The position numbers and the translations under genes were made by a program. Shown here one piece after another: positions 9,040 to 19,100 of a DNA stretch of 64,000 nucleotides; within the stretch, counting starts at the first letter, position 1, and each line of letters starts with the position of its first letter. The notes under the pieces are model-generated. The model made no database searches. It had not been told where the DNA came from and was given only the letters and a program-made list of their open reading frames with translations. The DNA comes from an uncultured Bacteroidales bacterium (GTDB taxonomy: Bacteria > Bacteroidota > Bacteroidia > Bacteroidales > Paludibacteraceae). Where the stretch lies: NCBI GenBank assembly GCA_902766045.1, contig CACXCA010000025.1:1-64000 (forward strand), in the 5' to 3' direction.

Positions 9040-9143
9040 GGTATGATGTTATGAGAAATTTGCATTACATGCAAAGTAACCATCTGCAATGATATGTAAC
9101 AAATTTTTCGAGGCAAATTTGCAGGATGATTGTAGGAATGTAT

Positions 9144-9821
9144 TTATTTCTTTAGCAGATCAGGTCTTAATGTTTTAGTGCGTTCTATCGCTTGTTCATA
9201 TTCCCACTCTTTGATCTTAGCTTCATTGCCGGAGAGAAGAATGTCGGGTACTCTCCATCCTTTGTATTCGGCAGGTCTGGAATAGACAGGCGGAGCCAGA
9301 AGATTGTCTTGGAAACAGTCGGATAGTGCAGACTGTTCGTCGCTCATTGCTCCAGGGATGAGACGGACAATTGCATCGGTCATGATGCAGGCTGCTAGTT
9401 CACCACCCGTAAGGACAAAATCACCAACAGAGACCTCTTTTGTGATAAGATGCTCTCGGATACGATGGTCTATTCCTTTATAATGTCCGCAGAGAATTAT
9501 GACGTTGCCTAACAGAGACATGGAATTGGCCATTTTCTGATCAAACATCTCTCCGTCAGGAGAAGTGTAGATTACTTCATCATACTCACGCTGTTCCTTT
9601 AAGTGTGTTATCAGTCGGTCGATAGGTTCTATCTGCATCACCATACCTGAACTGAAACCGAACGCATAATCATCAATCTTCTTATGCTTGTCTAAGGTGT
9701 AGTCGCGTATGTTGTGTACAACAATTTCTGCCAAACCTTTAGCTTGGGCACGTTTAAGTATGGAGTGGTTTAATGGACTCTCCAACAGCTCTGGTACGGC
9801 CGATAGAATATCTATTCTCAT
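9144..9821 (-). CDS. trmD: tRNA (guanine-37-N1)-methyltransferase
   Basis: Transfers a methyl group from S-adenosylmethionine to G37 of tRNAs, which prevents +1 frameshifting. At 225 residues it is near the usual family length. The SPOUT trefoil-knot motifs are visible: [24 protein letters not shown] and [19 protein letters not shown]. It follows prfC by 12 bases on the same strand, so both translation genes probably share one transcript. Confidence 0.96.
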   Translation of the reverse strand: MRIDILSAVPELLESPLNHSILKRAQAKGLAEIVVHNIRDYTLDKHKKIDDYAFGFSSGMVMQIEPIDRLITHLKEQREYDEVIYTSPDGEMFDQKMANSMSLLGNVIILCGHYKGIDHRIREHLITKEVSVGDFVLTGGELAACIMTDAIVRLIPGAMSDEQSALSDCFQDNLLAPPVYSRPAEYKGWRVPDILLSGNEAKIKEWEYEQAIERTKTLRPDLLKK

Positions 9822-9833
9822 GGTGTCTTGTGA

Positions 9834-11414
9834 TTAGAATTCAGAAGAGAAATGGAATCGTATTTTAGGAAAATCTGTTTGGGCCATTTGTAGGATATAC
9901 CCTGAATCGGCTAAGAACACATCTCTGTCTTCCATGTCTTTAGCCATGTATTGGTATTTACGTTTCTTGAAATTGTCTAACGCTTCAGCATCGTCGCTTT
10001 CTATCCAACAAGCTTTATACAGATTGATAGGCTCCCATCTACATTTCGCATTGTATTCATGCAGCAGACGGTATTGGATGACTTCAAATTGAAGTTGTCC
10101 TACGGTACCAATGATTTTTCGTCCGTTGAATTGGTTGGTAAATACTTGCGCAACTCCTTCTCCCATCAGTTGCTCGATACCTTTGGCTAGTTGTTTCGCC
10201 TTCATCGGGTCGTCATTCTCTATGTATTTGAACATTTCAGGAGAGAAGCTAGGAAGACCTTTGAAGTGAATATCTTCTCCGGAAGTAAGTGTGTCTCCGA
10301 TTTTGAATGTTCCACCAGAATCAGGTAGTCCGACAATATCGCCTGGCCATGCTTCATCCACAGTCTCTTTCTTCTGCGCCATGAAGCAGGTAGGTGCGGA
10401 AAATTTAAGTATTTTATTGAGACGCACATGTTTGTAATTGACATTGCGTTCGAATTTTCCAGAACATATTTTGACAAAGGCAATACAACTTCTGTGGTTA
10501 GGGTCCATGTTGGCATGAATCTTAAACACAAATCCGGAAAAGGCACTCTCTTCAGGTTTTACAGTGCGCTCAACTGTCTGTGTCGGTTGCGGACTTGGCG
10601 CGATTTGACAGAAACAATCTAATAACTCTTTAACTCCAAAGTTGTTTAATGCACTACCAAAAAAGACAGGCGCTACTTGACCCGCTAAATATTCATTTAC
10701 GTCTAGATCCGAATAAACACCGTTGATGAGATCAATGTCATCTCTTAGTTGTTGGGCATCTTCTTCTCCGATGTGTTTCTCTAGTTCGGGACTGTTGATG
10801 TCTTGGAATTCTATGTTTTCGGTGACAGTTTGTTTGCTTGGCGTGTAAAGATTGAGTTTATGCTCATATAAGTTATATACACCTTTGAATTTATCACCTT
10901 GGTTGATAGGCCAGGAGAGTGGACGAACATGAATGTTTAGTTCTTTTTCCAATTCGTCCATCAGATCAAATGGATTGTTTCCGTTGCGGTCCATTTTGTT
11001 GACAAAGACAATTACGGGCGTATTTCTCATACGACACACATTCATCAGTTTGCGTGTTTGCGCCTCTACACCTTTTGCACAGTCAACAACAATGATTACG
11101 CTATCAACGGCCGTTAATGTTCGAAACGTGTCTTCTTGGAAATCTTGGTGGCCAGGCGTGTCAAGGATGTTGATTTTAAATCCATTGTAGTCAAAAGCCA
11201 TGACAGATGTGGCAACAGAGATACCACGTTGCTTCTCGATTTCCATCCAGTCGGATGTGGCTGTTTTCTTTATCTTGTTTGATTTAACTGCTCCTGCAAT
11301 ATGAATAGCACCTCCAAATAACAAGAGTTTTTCTGTCAATGTTGTTTTTCCCGCATCTGGGTGACTGATAATTGCAAAGGTTCTTCTCCTTTTTATCTCT
11401 TCTGATAAGCCCAT
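9834..11414 (-). CDS. prfC: peptide chain release factor 3
   Basis: Translational GTPase that removes RF1/RF2 from the ribosome after termination. The frame extends upstream to 11486, but I place the start at 11414 ([20 protein letters not shown]). That gives 526 residues, the normal RF3 length, and a minus-strand TAACTTTG box at 11448-11441 would start the transcript between the two candidate ATGs. G1 (HPDAGKTT), G3 (DTPGHQDF) and G4 (NKMD) motifs are present, with the RF3-specific C-terminal region (QFEVIQYRL). First gene of a prfC-trmD unit. Confidence 0.96.
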   Translation of the reverse strand: MGLSEEIKRRRTFAIISHPDAGKTTLTEKLLLFGGAIHIAGAVKSNKIKKTATSDWMEIEKQRGISVATSVMAFDYNGFKINILDTPGHQDFQEDTFRTLTAVDSVIIVVDCAKGVEAQTRKLMNVCRMRNTPVIVFVNKMDRNGNNPFDLMDELEKELNIHVRPLSWPINQGDKFKGVYNLYEHKLNLYTPSKQTVTENIEFQDINSPELEKHIGEEDAQQLRDDIDLINGVYSDLDVNEYLAGQVAPVFFGSALNNFGVKELLDCFCQIAPSPQPTQTVERTVKPEESAFSGFVFKIHANMDPNHRSCIAFVKICSGKFERNVNYKHVRLNKILKFSAPTCFMAQKKETVDEAWPGDIVGLPDSGGTFKIGDTLTSGEDIHFKGLPSFSPEMFKYIENDDPMKAKQLAKGIEQLMGEGVAQVFTNQFNGRKIIGTVGQLQFEVIQYRLLHEYNAKCRWEPINLYKACWIESDDAEALDNFKKRKYQYMAKDMEDRDVFLADSGYILQMAQTDFPKIRFHFSSEF

Positions 11415-11440
11415 ATTGTTGATTTTCAAATTTGAGAGTG

Positions 11441-11448
11441 CAAAGTTA
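11441..11448 (-). promoter_or_regulatory. minus-7 box for prfC-trmD
   Basis: CAAAGTTA on the plus strand reads TAACTTTG on the minus strand, matching TAnnTTTG. No convincing minus-33 TTG is found at the expected distance. Its position decides the prfC start at 11414. Confidence 0.5.
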
Positions 11449-11544
11449 GTAAAAAAAAGCATACGTGTACAGATATGAGTCTGCATAATTGTATCCGTAT
11501 GTGATAATATGGGGAAGTGCTACGATGAATTTATTCTATGAGGC

Positions 11545-11572
11545 AAAAAAAAGAAGTCATGAAAATGACTTC
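11545..11572 (-). terminator. intrinsic terminator of the CAT-anticodon tRNA
   Basis: On the minus strand an 8-bp stem (11572-11565 with 11560-11553, loop TTTC) is followed directly by eight T residues (11552-11545). Confidence 0.8.
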
Positions 11573-11579
11573 TCGTTTG

Positions 11580-11654
11580 TGGGCCCAACAGGACTTGAAC
11601 CTGTGACCCCCTGATTATGAGTCAGGTGCTACTAACCAACTGAGCTATGGGCCC
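11580..11654 (-). tRNA. tRNA with CAT anticodon, probably tRNA-Ile2 (lysidine type)
   Basis: A 75-base cloverleaf. The acceptor stem GGGCCCA/TGGGCCC is perfect, the anticodon stem is CCTGA/TCAGG with loop CTCATAA, and a GGTTCAAGTCC T-arm is present. Discriminator is A and CCA is not encoded. A CAT anticodon can mean elongator Met or Ile2. The C4-G69 and C5-G68 acceptor pairs and the GA/TC closing pairs of the anticodon stem resemble Ile2, recognised by TilS, more than Met. Promoter and terminator are both visible. Confidence 0.9.
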
Positions 11655-11657
11655 TGC

Positions 11658-11688
11658 TTGCATTTGGTAAAAAAAATCACTACCTTTG
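11658..11688 (+). promoter_or_regulatory. promoter for ribF
   Basis: TTG at 11658-11660, 20 bases, TACCTTTG at 11681-11688. It faces the tRNA promoter, so the two divergent units start within about 40 bases of each other. Confidence 0.5.
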
Positions 11689-11699
11689 CAAAACGAATG

Positions 11700-11728
11700 C
11701 AAAATTAGAATTTTTTTGTGATATACAA
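11700..11728 (-). promoter_or_regulatory. promoter for the CAT-anticodon tRNA
   Basis: On the minus strand: TTG (11728-11726), 18 bases, TAATTTTG (11707-11700). The mature tRNA 5' end lies about 40 bases downstream. Confidence 0.6.
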
Positions 11729-11760
11729 AACTTTTACGGTTTATTTTTGAAAGTATTGTA

Positions 11761-12684
11761 GTGAAATTTATTAGGAATATAGATGAGATGCCACAGGAAA
11801 ATGTGGTTTTAACGATTGGATTCTTTGACGGAGTGCATTGTGGTCATCGTTATTTGATCGATTATGTGCGGAAAATTGCTTGTGAAAAGCAGTTGAAGTC
11901 TGCCATATTAACGTTTTGGCCTCATCCGCGAATGGTGCTGCATGAAAAATATCAGCCGAAATTACTCAATACAAATGATGAGAAGATTGGCTTGATAGAG
12001 ACACTGCCAATCGATTATTGTATTCAGATACCGTTTACGCAGCTCCTATCGTCTTTGTCGGCTTATGAGTTTATGTCTGTTCTTAAAACGAAACTACATG
12101 TGTGTCAACTTATCATTGGCTACGATCATCGTTTCGGACATAATCGGGAAGAGGGGTTTGAACAATATTGCGAGTATGGTAAGTTATTACATATAAATGT
12201 AGTAAAGGCGCCTGTATATGAACAAGATGGACGCAGCATCAGTTCGTCTTATATCAGAAGTTTAATATTGTCCTCGGAGATAAAAAAAGCTAATTCTTTT
12301 CTGGGCTATGAATATGAGTTGACAGGAAGAGTGGGGTGCGGAAAAAAATTAGGAAGAACGCTCGGATTCCCAACAGCTAATCTAATACCTGATTCTGAGT
12401 ATAAGATTATACCTGCAGCAGGTGTTTATGCTGTGCGGGTCGAATATGAAGGTAAAGTCTATCAAGGCGTGACATGCGTTGGAGATTGTCCGACATTGGG
12501 TTCTGATAACAGAACTACGATAGAAACGAATCTTTTCGATTTTGATGAGGTGCTGTATGGAAGAGAAATCAGTCTTCGTTTTGTTGATTATATTCGTCCG
12601 TTGCAGAAATTTCCCACATTGGAAGACCTGCGTTGCGCCATGATAAAAGATGCGGAGCAAGCCAAAAAGAGGTTGGAACGTTAG
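11761..12684 (+). CDS. ribF: bifunctional riboflavin kinase / FAD synthetase
   Basis: Phosphorylates riboflavin to FMN, then adenylates FMN to FAD. 307 residues, the usual length, starting at a GTG codon. The N-terminal FAD synthetase half shows GFFDGVHCGHR (about 20-30) and the ISSSYIRSLI nucleotidyltransferase motif. The C-terminal riboflavin kinase half shows GKKLGRTLGFPTANL. It is a single-gene unit behind its own promoter and ends at a strong bidirectional terminator. No FMN riboswitch is seen in the short leader. Confidence 0.96.
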   Translation: MKFIRNIDEMPQENVVLTIGFFDGVHCGHRYLIDYVRKIACEKQLKSAILTFWPHPRMVLHEKYQPKLLNTNDEKIGLIETLPIDYCIQIPFTQLLSSLSAYEFMSVLKTKLHVCQLIIGYDHRFGHNREEGFEQYCEYGKLLHINVVKAPVYEQDGRSISSSYIRSLILSSEIKKANSFLGYEYELTGRVGCGKKLGRTLGFPTANLIPDSEYKIIPAAGVYAVRVEYEGKVYQGVTCVGDCPTLGSDNRTTIETNLFDFDEVLYGREISLRFVDYIRPLQKFPTLEDLRCAMIKDAEQAKKRLER

Positions 12685-12707
12685 ATCGGAGGATTAATAA
12701 AATAGAA

Positions 12708-12740
12708 AGCGGGGGCGATTCCATGAGAAACGCCCCCGCT
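12708..12740. terminator. strong bidirectional terminator hairpin
   Basis: AGCGGGGGCG (12708-12717) pairs perfectly with CGCCCCCGCT (12731-12740) over a 13-base loop between converging ribF and the CotH-type gene. The 10-bp GC-rich stem is unusually stable for this AT-rich window. Confidence 0.75.
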
Positions 12741-12757
12741 ATTGGTTTAGAATAGTT

Positions 12758-15700
12758 TTATTGTTTGATCAGTTTCGCTGCAATTTTCCCTTCTGGTGTT
12801 TGCATCATTAAAATGTACATGCCTTTTTTCAAGTCACTTACATTGATGCTTTGGTTGTCCCTGATTTTAAAATCTTTAAGAATCTGTCCTGACATCGTTA
12901 TGATAACAGCCTCAATCTCGTCCTCCCAAGGGAGAGAGAAGAAGAGTTCGTCTTCAACAGGATTAGGATAGATCTGTGCGATATTGTTTTGAATGGTGAC
13001 GGTAGGATTGTCAAGTATTACTGCATAGATATTACGTTTCTCATAAGTAGGAACTCCAGTGATCTTCCATTGTTTGCCGATAGCTGTATAATCGCCAAAT
13101 CTAGCGTAAGATTCATTTTCTTTGTGCATTCTATATTCTACGGAGTCAATGATAGTAAAGACAGTGTCCTTTCCGTTGATTTTTGCGGAAGAAAGGATCA
13201 ATGTCGTCGCTGTTGTAACTGGCAATTTGAAATTGGTATGTAAGACACCTTGTTCTGGATCATTATCAGCCCAGAAGCTTTTGTATCCCTTTGCCTTGAT
13301 GATACAAGAGTCGGAAGAAGGAATTTGATACTTTCCTAAGTTGTTCTTGTCAACAGATAAGAATAAACCGCTGAGGTTGAAATCCTTGTTTCCGTTGTTG
13401 TATAATTCAAACCAGTCATCAGCTTCGCGATATTCATCTACGAATAGAGAATTGGAAGCACAAAGTTCGTTGAAGAATATTTGAGGAGCATTAGGATTGA
13501 AATCTGCATCTTCTGTATAGACAGCTTTAATGGTTGTGCTATTTGCGAAGGTGTCGGCAAATGCTATGCTGTAAACCTTGCTAGTTTCATTCGTAAGCTT
13601 ATTCGTCACCTCCCAGTGTGAGAATTTATATCCTGCAGGTTCGTTTGCCGAAAGATTACAATTGGTATGTGTGAAGAAATATCCTCTGAAATCAGAAAGA
13701 CGAATTGGCTCCTGATTAATGGTGAAAGATGCATCTTTGACATCCGAATAGATGTGGAATGCAATCGTATCTATTTTGAAGTTACTCTTAATATTCTTGT
13801 ACATCACATCAACTCTTTCGTTTGCAAATGAACGAATGTCGCTGATATCCTGAGAAAAGTCCTTTTCCAAATATCTTGCTTCGTTAAGCTTATTATAGTA
13901 ACGTTCTACGTCAGGTTGAATATTTTTTATCAAACTGTCAAGTACGTGGTTGACGCGAGTTGGTTCAAATGTGGTAGCTAGATGAACACAGAATTTAGCC
14001 AACAACATCTCTCTGATCTTGTCATTTTTCATCAAAGGATTAAAGAGTTTGTGCTCTTTTGCTTTGGAAAAACAGTTCGTTCTTACTGTATTGTTGTATA
14101 GAGAATAGCTGAATTCAGTATCGTATAATATCCATCTCCATTTACCATTGATTTTAGCACTTGCATCACCCTTTGCTTTCCAGCATTTGATGTTTCCACC
14201 AGGCCAGTCGGAGTTGCCACAGTACATCTCAATCATCATGTAGTTTAAGTATTCGTTGATGTCCATGCGGTAGTCAAGACCTTCAAATACTTCCTTTGTG
14301 TTCATGTCGGGTTGCTCGCAAATGGCAATTAATTCATTGTAGCCGCTTTCCCAGTAGTTACTATCGTTATTCTTGTCGTTTGATTTGTTTCCTTCGACAA
14401 TATAAAACTCGTCTTCACTCAATCCATAGTTTGAGTAGATAAAGTCTTTGTTGGTACGTTCACGAATATTCAACATTGCATAGAATTCACCATTGATAAA
14501 GACCATGGATGGTTGGTAAGCTTGATGGTCAATATCGGCTTGCCCAATTAGTAGGGATTGAATAAATCCGTCACGAAGATAGGAACGTCCATAGTCGTTA
14601 CCTGCATTTCTTAATACGATGCTTTTCCATTTCAAATTAGGCTTCTCTTCGAAAATAGGGTAGTCCAATTGATTGTTACCGTATATCTTACCCGTGTTGA
14701 CTTTGATGGATTTTATTGGTTTTGTACGCGAACAAGCACCAAAGGCACCTACTTTTACTTCTTGATTTAGTCGTTCTTTTTTCTTTGCATCAAATAACTC
14801 AAAGTTGCAAGGACGGTCCCAGTCTCTCATATAGTTAGCTTTTGATTCACCGAAACGAGGACTACATCCGCTGTTTACTTTTCCTCCGTTGATTCCGATA
14901 GCCAAGAATCCTAATGTGTCACCAAAAATATATTTGTTGTCGATAACGAGAGATACGATAGGCAGTTTGTTGACGTTTTCATTTATGAAATAGGTGCCTG
15001 TTGTCACATCACTGCTTATTTCACCGTTTGTGACAGCGATGGCTCTGAGAGGTGTATTCTTATTGATGGTGATATTCCCATTGTAGAGATTGCTCTTGTT
15101 TGTTGGCTCTGTTCCATCAGTGGTGTAGTAGATCTTGGCATTTGGATCTTTAGCCGAGATGGAAACCCGTTGTTCACCGTTATAGAAACCAGGAACCAAA
15201 GAAAACTGAGGTGCATTGGTCTTTTTCGTGGCAACGCTTCCCGATGCATTAGGTGCTTTGGGCGTTGGTTGTGTGAAAAAGCCAAGTTTCTCGCCACCAT
15301 CTACGATGCGTCCATAAGAAATGTTTCTGTATGTGGTGTCGTAGGCCATTTGGTCAACGATGTTACCACTTTCATTAAAAAGATAGAGACATCCTCTTTT
15401 TGCAGGCAACTTGAAGTTGGCGTGACAAGCATAAGTGAGGTCAAATCCTAGGGCACTTTTTATCTTCTCTCTTTCGCTTATATCTGTCTCGTCGAAATAG
15501 ACAAGAGCAAATTCGCCTGGTTGTAGTACTAAATCTTTTCCGTCAGTGAACATTTGCCATTGATCTTTGTTGGCAATGTCGTCAGAAAAAAAGTAGAGTG
15601 AGATGTCCTCTGCTGATGCTCCATTGTTATATAATTCAGCCCATCCTGAGAATTGAAGATTCTCATCTGTCTGGAAAGACACATTTTTGGGCATTAATTC

Positions 15701-15772
15701 GTTAATGACGATTGATGCATTTGCATAGATGCATCCAGCCATCATCATAGAGATTAAAAAACTTTTTTTCAT
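12758..15772 (-). CDS. CotH-family protein with lamin-tail domains and a type A T9SS sorting signal
   Basis: 1004 residues, exported (signal peptide 1-19). Domains in order: lamin-tail domain (about 22-140, INELMPKN, WAELYNNG); a chitobiase-C-like module (about 190-262, IYYTTDGTEPT); a CotH kinase-like domain (about 270-640, LPIVSLVIDNKYIFG, FELFD, GNDYGRSYLRDGF, YNLDTEFSYS-like IYDTEF equivalent WILYDTEFSYS); a second lamin-tail domain (about 765-870, WFELYNNG); and a type A sorting domain from about 933 (QIYPNPVEDELFFSLP, GMYILMMQ, AAKLIKQ). CotH proteins include spore-coat protein kinases; in Bacteroidota this architecture marks surface proteins of unknown target. It has its own promoter and faces the type B cargo operon divergently. 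Confidence 0.88.
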   Translation of the reverse strand: MKKSFLISMMMAGCIYANASIVINELMPKNVSFQTDENLQFSGWAELYNNGASAEDISLYFFSDDIANKDQWQMFTDGKDLVLQPGEFALVYFDETDISEREKIKSALGFDLTYACHANFKLPAKRGCLYLFNESGNIVDQMAYDTTYRNISYGRIVDGGEKLGFFTQPTPKAPNASGSVATKKTNAPQFSLVPGFYNGEQRVSISAKDPNAKIYYTTDGTEPTNKSNLYNGNITINKNTPLRAIAVTNGEISSDVTTGTYFINENVNKLPIVSLVIDNKYIFGDTLGFLAIGINGGKVNSGCSPRFGESKANYMRDWDRPCNFELFDAKKKERLNQEVKVGAFGACSRTKPIKSIKVNTGKIYGNNQLDYPIFEEKPNLKWKSIVLRNAGNDYGRSYLRDGFIQSLLIGQADIDHQAYQPSMVFINGEFYAMLNIRERTNKDFIYSNYGLSEDEFYIVEGNKSNDKNNDSNYWESGYNELIAICEQPDMNTKEVFEGLDYRMDINEYLNYMMIEMYCGNSDWPGGNIKCWKAKGDASAKINGKWRWILYDTEFSYSLYNNTVRTNCFSKAKEHKLFNPLMKNDKIREMLLAKFCVHLATTFEPTRVNHVLDSLIKNIQPDVERYYNKLNEARYLEKDFSQDISDIRSFANERVDVMYKNIKSNFKIDTIAFHIYSDVKDASFTINQEPIRLSDFRGYFFTHTNCNLSANEPAGYKFSHWEVTNKLTNETSKVYSIAFADTFANSTTIKAVYTEDADFNPNAPQIFFNELCASNSLFVDEYREADDWFELYNNGNKDFNLSGLFLSVDKNNLGKYQIPSSDSCIIKAKGYKSFWADNDPEQGVLHTNFKLPVTTATTLILSSAKINGKDTVFTIIDSVEYRMHKENESYARFGDYTAIGKQWKITGVPTYEKRNIYAVILDNPTVTIQNNIAQIYPNPVEDELFFSLPWEDEIEAVIITMSGQILKDFKIRDNQSINVSDLKKGMYILMMQTPEGKIAAKLIKQ

Positions 15773-15838
15773 AAATTTACTTTTTTAGAAACATTTATAC
15801 TTAGGTTTTATATTCGTGTTCTTTATAAAAAGTCGTGG

Positions 15839-15868
15839 CAAATTTAAATCATTTTTATAAAAAATCAA
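15839..15868 (-). promoter_or_regulatory. promoter for the CotH-family gene
   Basis: On the minus strand: TTG (15868-15866), 19 bases, TAAATTTG (15846-15839). About 65 bases lie between it and the start codon. Confidence 0.65.
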
Positions 15869-15920
15869 ACGTTTTCAAATGGAAAAAATAATTCTTTGGG
15901 ACGATTGTACATTGACTTTC

Positions 15921-15971
15921 TGCAAACGTGCGTCGTCCTTCTGTAAACGTATTTCATCTCTCTGTGAACGT
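15921..15971. repeat. three direct repeats phased at 21 bases
   Basis: TGCAAACGT (15921-15929), TGTAAACGT (15942-15950) and TGTGAACGT (15963-15971) recur at exactly 21-base steps, each preceded by TTC or CTC. They lie about 55 bases upstream of the CotH promoter and about 140-190 bases upstream of the opposite operon. Two helical turns per step would put all copies on one DNA face, as in an operator array. Confidence 0.6.
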
Positions 15972-16148
15972 TTTTTTTCTTTTTTGCAAAAAGCCGTATT
16001 AACATGTAAAATAGCACGTTGAAACTGTGCTTATAATCTGTCGATTGTGCTAAAATTCTAATTTGTAGAGATGATTTTTGATGTATAATTCGTTTTAATT
16101 GTTTTATTTTATAATTTTGCGAACGATTTAGTTGGGCATCCAACTTTT

Positions 16149-19100
16149 ATGATTGTTTTTTGTAAAAAATTAGGAGAAATGAGTTCTTTCAAACGAATTT
16201 ACGTTTTTTTGATTTTATTAATAGGGTTTTCGTTCGCTAATGTATTAGCTCAGGGCGTTTTGATATTTGAAATTTCAGATTCTCAGAACAAACCAGTTTC
16301 AGGATTGAATGTTGAGGTGACGGGGGACGAATTTTCTTATAAATACACCACGGATGTTAATGGTCGTATAGTTGACATGAGTATGCCAGCTGGTCATTAT
16401 ACGTATAATTTTACGTTCGGTGATCTGCATACAGATACGTTCTCCATCGTAGATGCAGGATATAACTGGATCAATCTGGATTATCGTATATTGAATGTCA
16501 CATTTTTGAGTGAGGATGGAAAACCATTGGCAGGAAAGAAGGTGACTATTTATAAGGTAGGGGCTGACAACAGTGAGACGTATGTCTGTGAAAGACAATC
16601 TGATGAAGAGGGGAATACACGATTCTTGTTGCCGGAGGGCGATTACCGCTTTGATACCTTCAGAGGAACCGAATACATCAGATTGGATGATGAGAATGTC
16701 AATACGAAGGTGGAGATGACCAGCGGTTTGGTGACACATCAAACACATTTCGGATTTAAGAAAGGAGACGACACGATACAGGTATTTGCAAAAGATGTTA
16801 ATGTAATGCTTTTGGTTGATAGCGTGGAAAAACCATTCGGTTCCGTTGTGGCATCTTCTGATGTTGCGAAGTCTATGGGATTCTATAAATATGCAGTGAC
16901 CAAAGAGTATGTTTCATGTTCGGAAGGTGAATATAAAGCGACTGTATCTACAAAAGATTATGGAAAACTGACGTGTAATTTCTCAATAGATGATAATGCT
17001 CCATTGGTGAATCATATTGTATTCTTTGAATTGCCTGATTTGCCAAAAGATACAACGTCTGGCGATCCAAAAGATCCAGAGAAGAAAAAGGATGTGCTTC
17101 AAGGAGACAAGGAGGATACCACTCAAATACTTCCATATATATTGGATGTGAAAATAATTTCAGAGTTGGATAGTGTGACGCCATTGCCTTCGGTGTTGGT
17201 TAAACTTAGTGCTACCTATAATCCTTCTGCGACTTCACAGCAGTTCACGGGTCAGTATGGTACAGCAAGTTGGATGGTTACTGAGGGCGACTTTGATTTG
17301 TCTGTTCACTATAAATCAATGCACTTGTATATAACAGGGGATACTGCGGTAACCATGTATGTGGATCCGAATAAATTGCCTAAAGTCTATTTTGACTTCT
17401 ATTATGGAGATAAAAAATTTGACCCGGTTTCAGTTTCGTACATTAGTGTATGGCTTTCTTCTGATGTGGAGTGCGGAACATATCTTAGAGGAGAATTTTC
17501 CAAAGAAAAATCTGTGTATGAATATAATAATCCGGTTTATCCAGGCGTAGGTTCTTATTCTTACTCTTTCTACATAAAAGAAAAGGATTATGATCAACGT
17601 GTTTTAGGACATTTTTATGTTGGAGAAAAGGATACGGTTATCCGTGTGCCGATTTATCTGCAACCGTTCTACGATGTGAAAGTTGTAATGTTTGATGCAA
17701 ATGGAGATACAATCAGATCGAGACAATATTTAAATATAAGTTCTAGTACGCTGAATAAGAATGTTGTGACAGATAGCTTGGGTGTTTATGAAGCTAAATT
17801 TGAAGAGGGTAGCTATCGTTTTACTGCCTTGGGTGATACTCAGTCTGTTCAGTTAAAAAGTGACACAGTTTTGTATTTCCAACTTCCTACAAAGGTGACG
17901 CAACGTGTGAAATTCCAGTTCTTGCACGATGGTGTTCCTGTCTATCCTCAAATCTTGAGTATGGATGTTTATAAGGATTCTGTTCTTTATTCTAAGATGC
18001 TCTCCTCTTATTATGATAATTATGAGGGGAAAGGTGAGGCTTGGGTATTCCAAGAATCAACCGTGTGTGAAGAGGGTGATTATTATGTGGAATATGTTCT
18101 GAAAGATTATCAATACAATGGAACATACCAATATAAATATACCATTTCAAATCCTGTTCAGCCAGATACTATGATGTATATTGTAGTACCTGTGAAGCGA
18201 ACGGTGACCATCACGGTAAAAGATGCAAATTTGGATTTGGTAAAAGGTGTGTTTGCTACGATCTATAAATATGATGAGAATGATTCGTTGATGTCAACCA
18301 CCTACTATGATGATGCTTCTCACTCAGGTATAAAAACGAATTCCAATGGTAATGTGATTGACCATTTGGTTCCTGGACGATATCAAATACAGATTTTGGA
18401 TATCGTGAGAGATTTCATTGTGAAGGATTATGATTTGAATTTTGAGATCATATCTGGTGTTAAATTGTATGATGTGAAATATGTGGTTCAATATAAGAGC
18501 ACGAAGAAACCGGGTCAGAATCTTTTGTTGGATGTGGAGAAAGATAATGCCTTTTATAATTCTTCCTATACGAATGAAAAGGGCGTAGTGGAATTATTCT
18601 GTGAGAAAGGTAATTATTCTTATTTCTTACATTACGGGAAAGACCATCGAGCTTCGTATAAAATAGAATCAGATACTACTATTTATATCTTGATAGAGGA
18701 TCCAGTTTTGATAGATTCAATGCGAATCCTAAACTGTGTATGTTTAAGTCATAAGGATACGGTGGCACTCGACTTGCAAATCTTGCCATCAAGTGCTACT
18801 ATGCAGGAGGTTGAATGGAGTGTGGATAATCCATGGTTGGCACATGTTACAACAGACGGAAAATTGATCACTCATGATGTGAAGACCGATGGTTTTGTGA
18901 CGGTTACGGCAACAAGCATCGATGGAAGTACGCAGACTGCTTCTCGTAAATTCTACGTAGGAGATGGTAATTGTGGATCTGATTATACATTGTCTTTTGT
19001 TAATGTCGAGGCGTCTGAGATACCAGTGACTTCAGATACTGTAATAGCATTGTCAATTAAACCGCTTACAGAGGATGGCTTGGATCATTATTATTTGTAT

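Larger units (their letters stand above)
15773..16148. other. 376-base divergent intergenic region
   Basis: Holds the CotH promoter (15839-15868), the 21-base-phased repeats (15921-15971), a plus-strand TAATTTTG box at 16111-16118 for the type B cargo operon, and a small perfect hairpin GTTGG-GCAT-CCAAC at 16130-16143 just before the ATG at 16149. A minus-strand reading frame here seems to be a by-product of the repeats. Confidence 0.6.

Noticed and set aside
11415-11486. N-terminal 24-residue extension of prfC
   Set aside because: RF3 proteins start at the MGLSEEI-type segment, and the TAACTTTG box lies inside the extension.
15921-15971. Short phased repeats as a CRISPR array
   Set aside because: Units are only 9 conserved bases with 12-base gaps, and there are three copies and no cas genes.
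15865-16143. A 92-codon minus-strand frame with seven-residue repeats (VHREMK, VYRRTT, VCRKSM)
   Set aside because: The periodic peptide is a direct result of the 21-base DNA repeat. The frame overlaps promoter elements of both neighbours and lacks a plausible start region.
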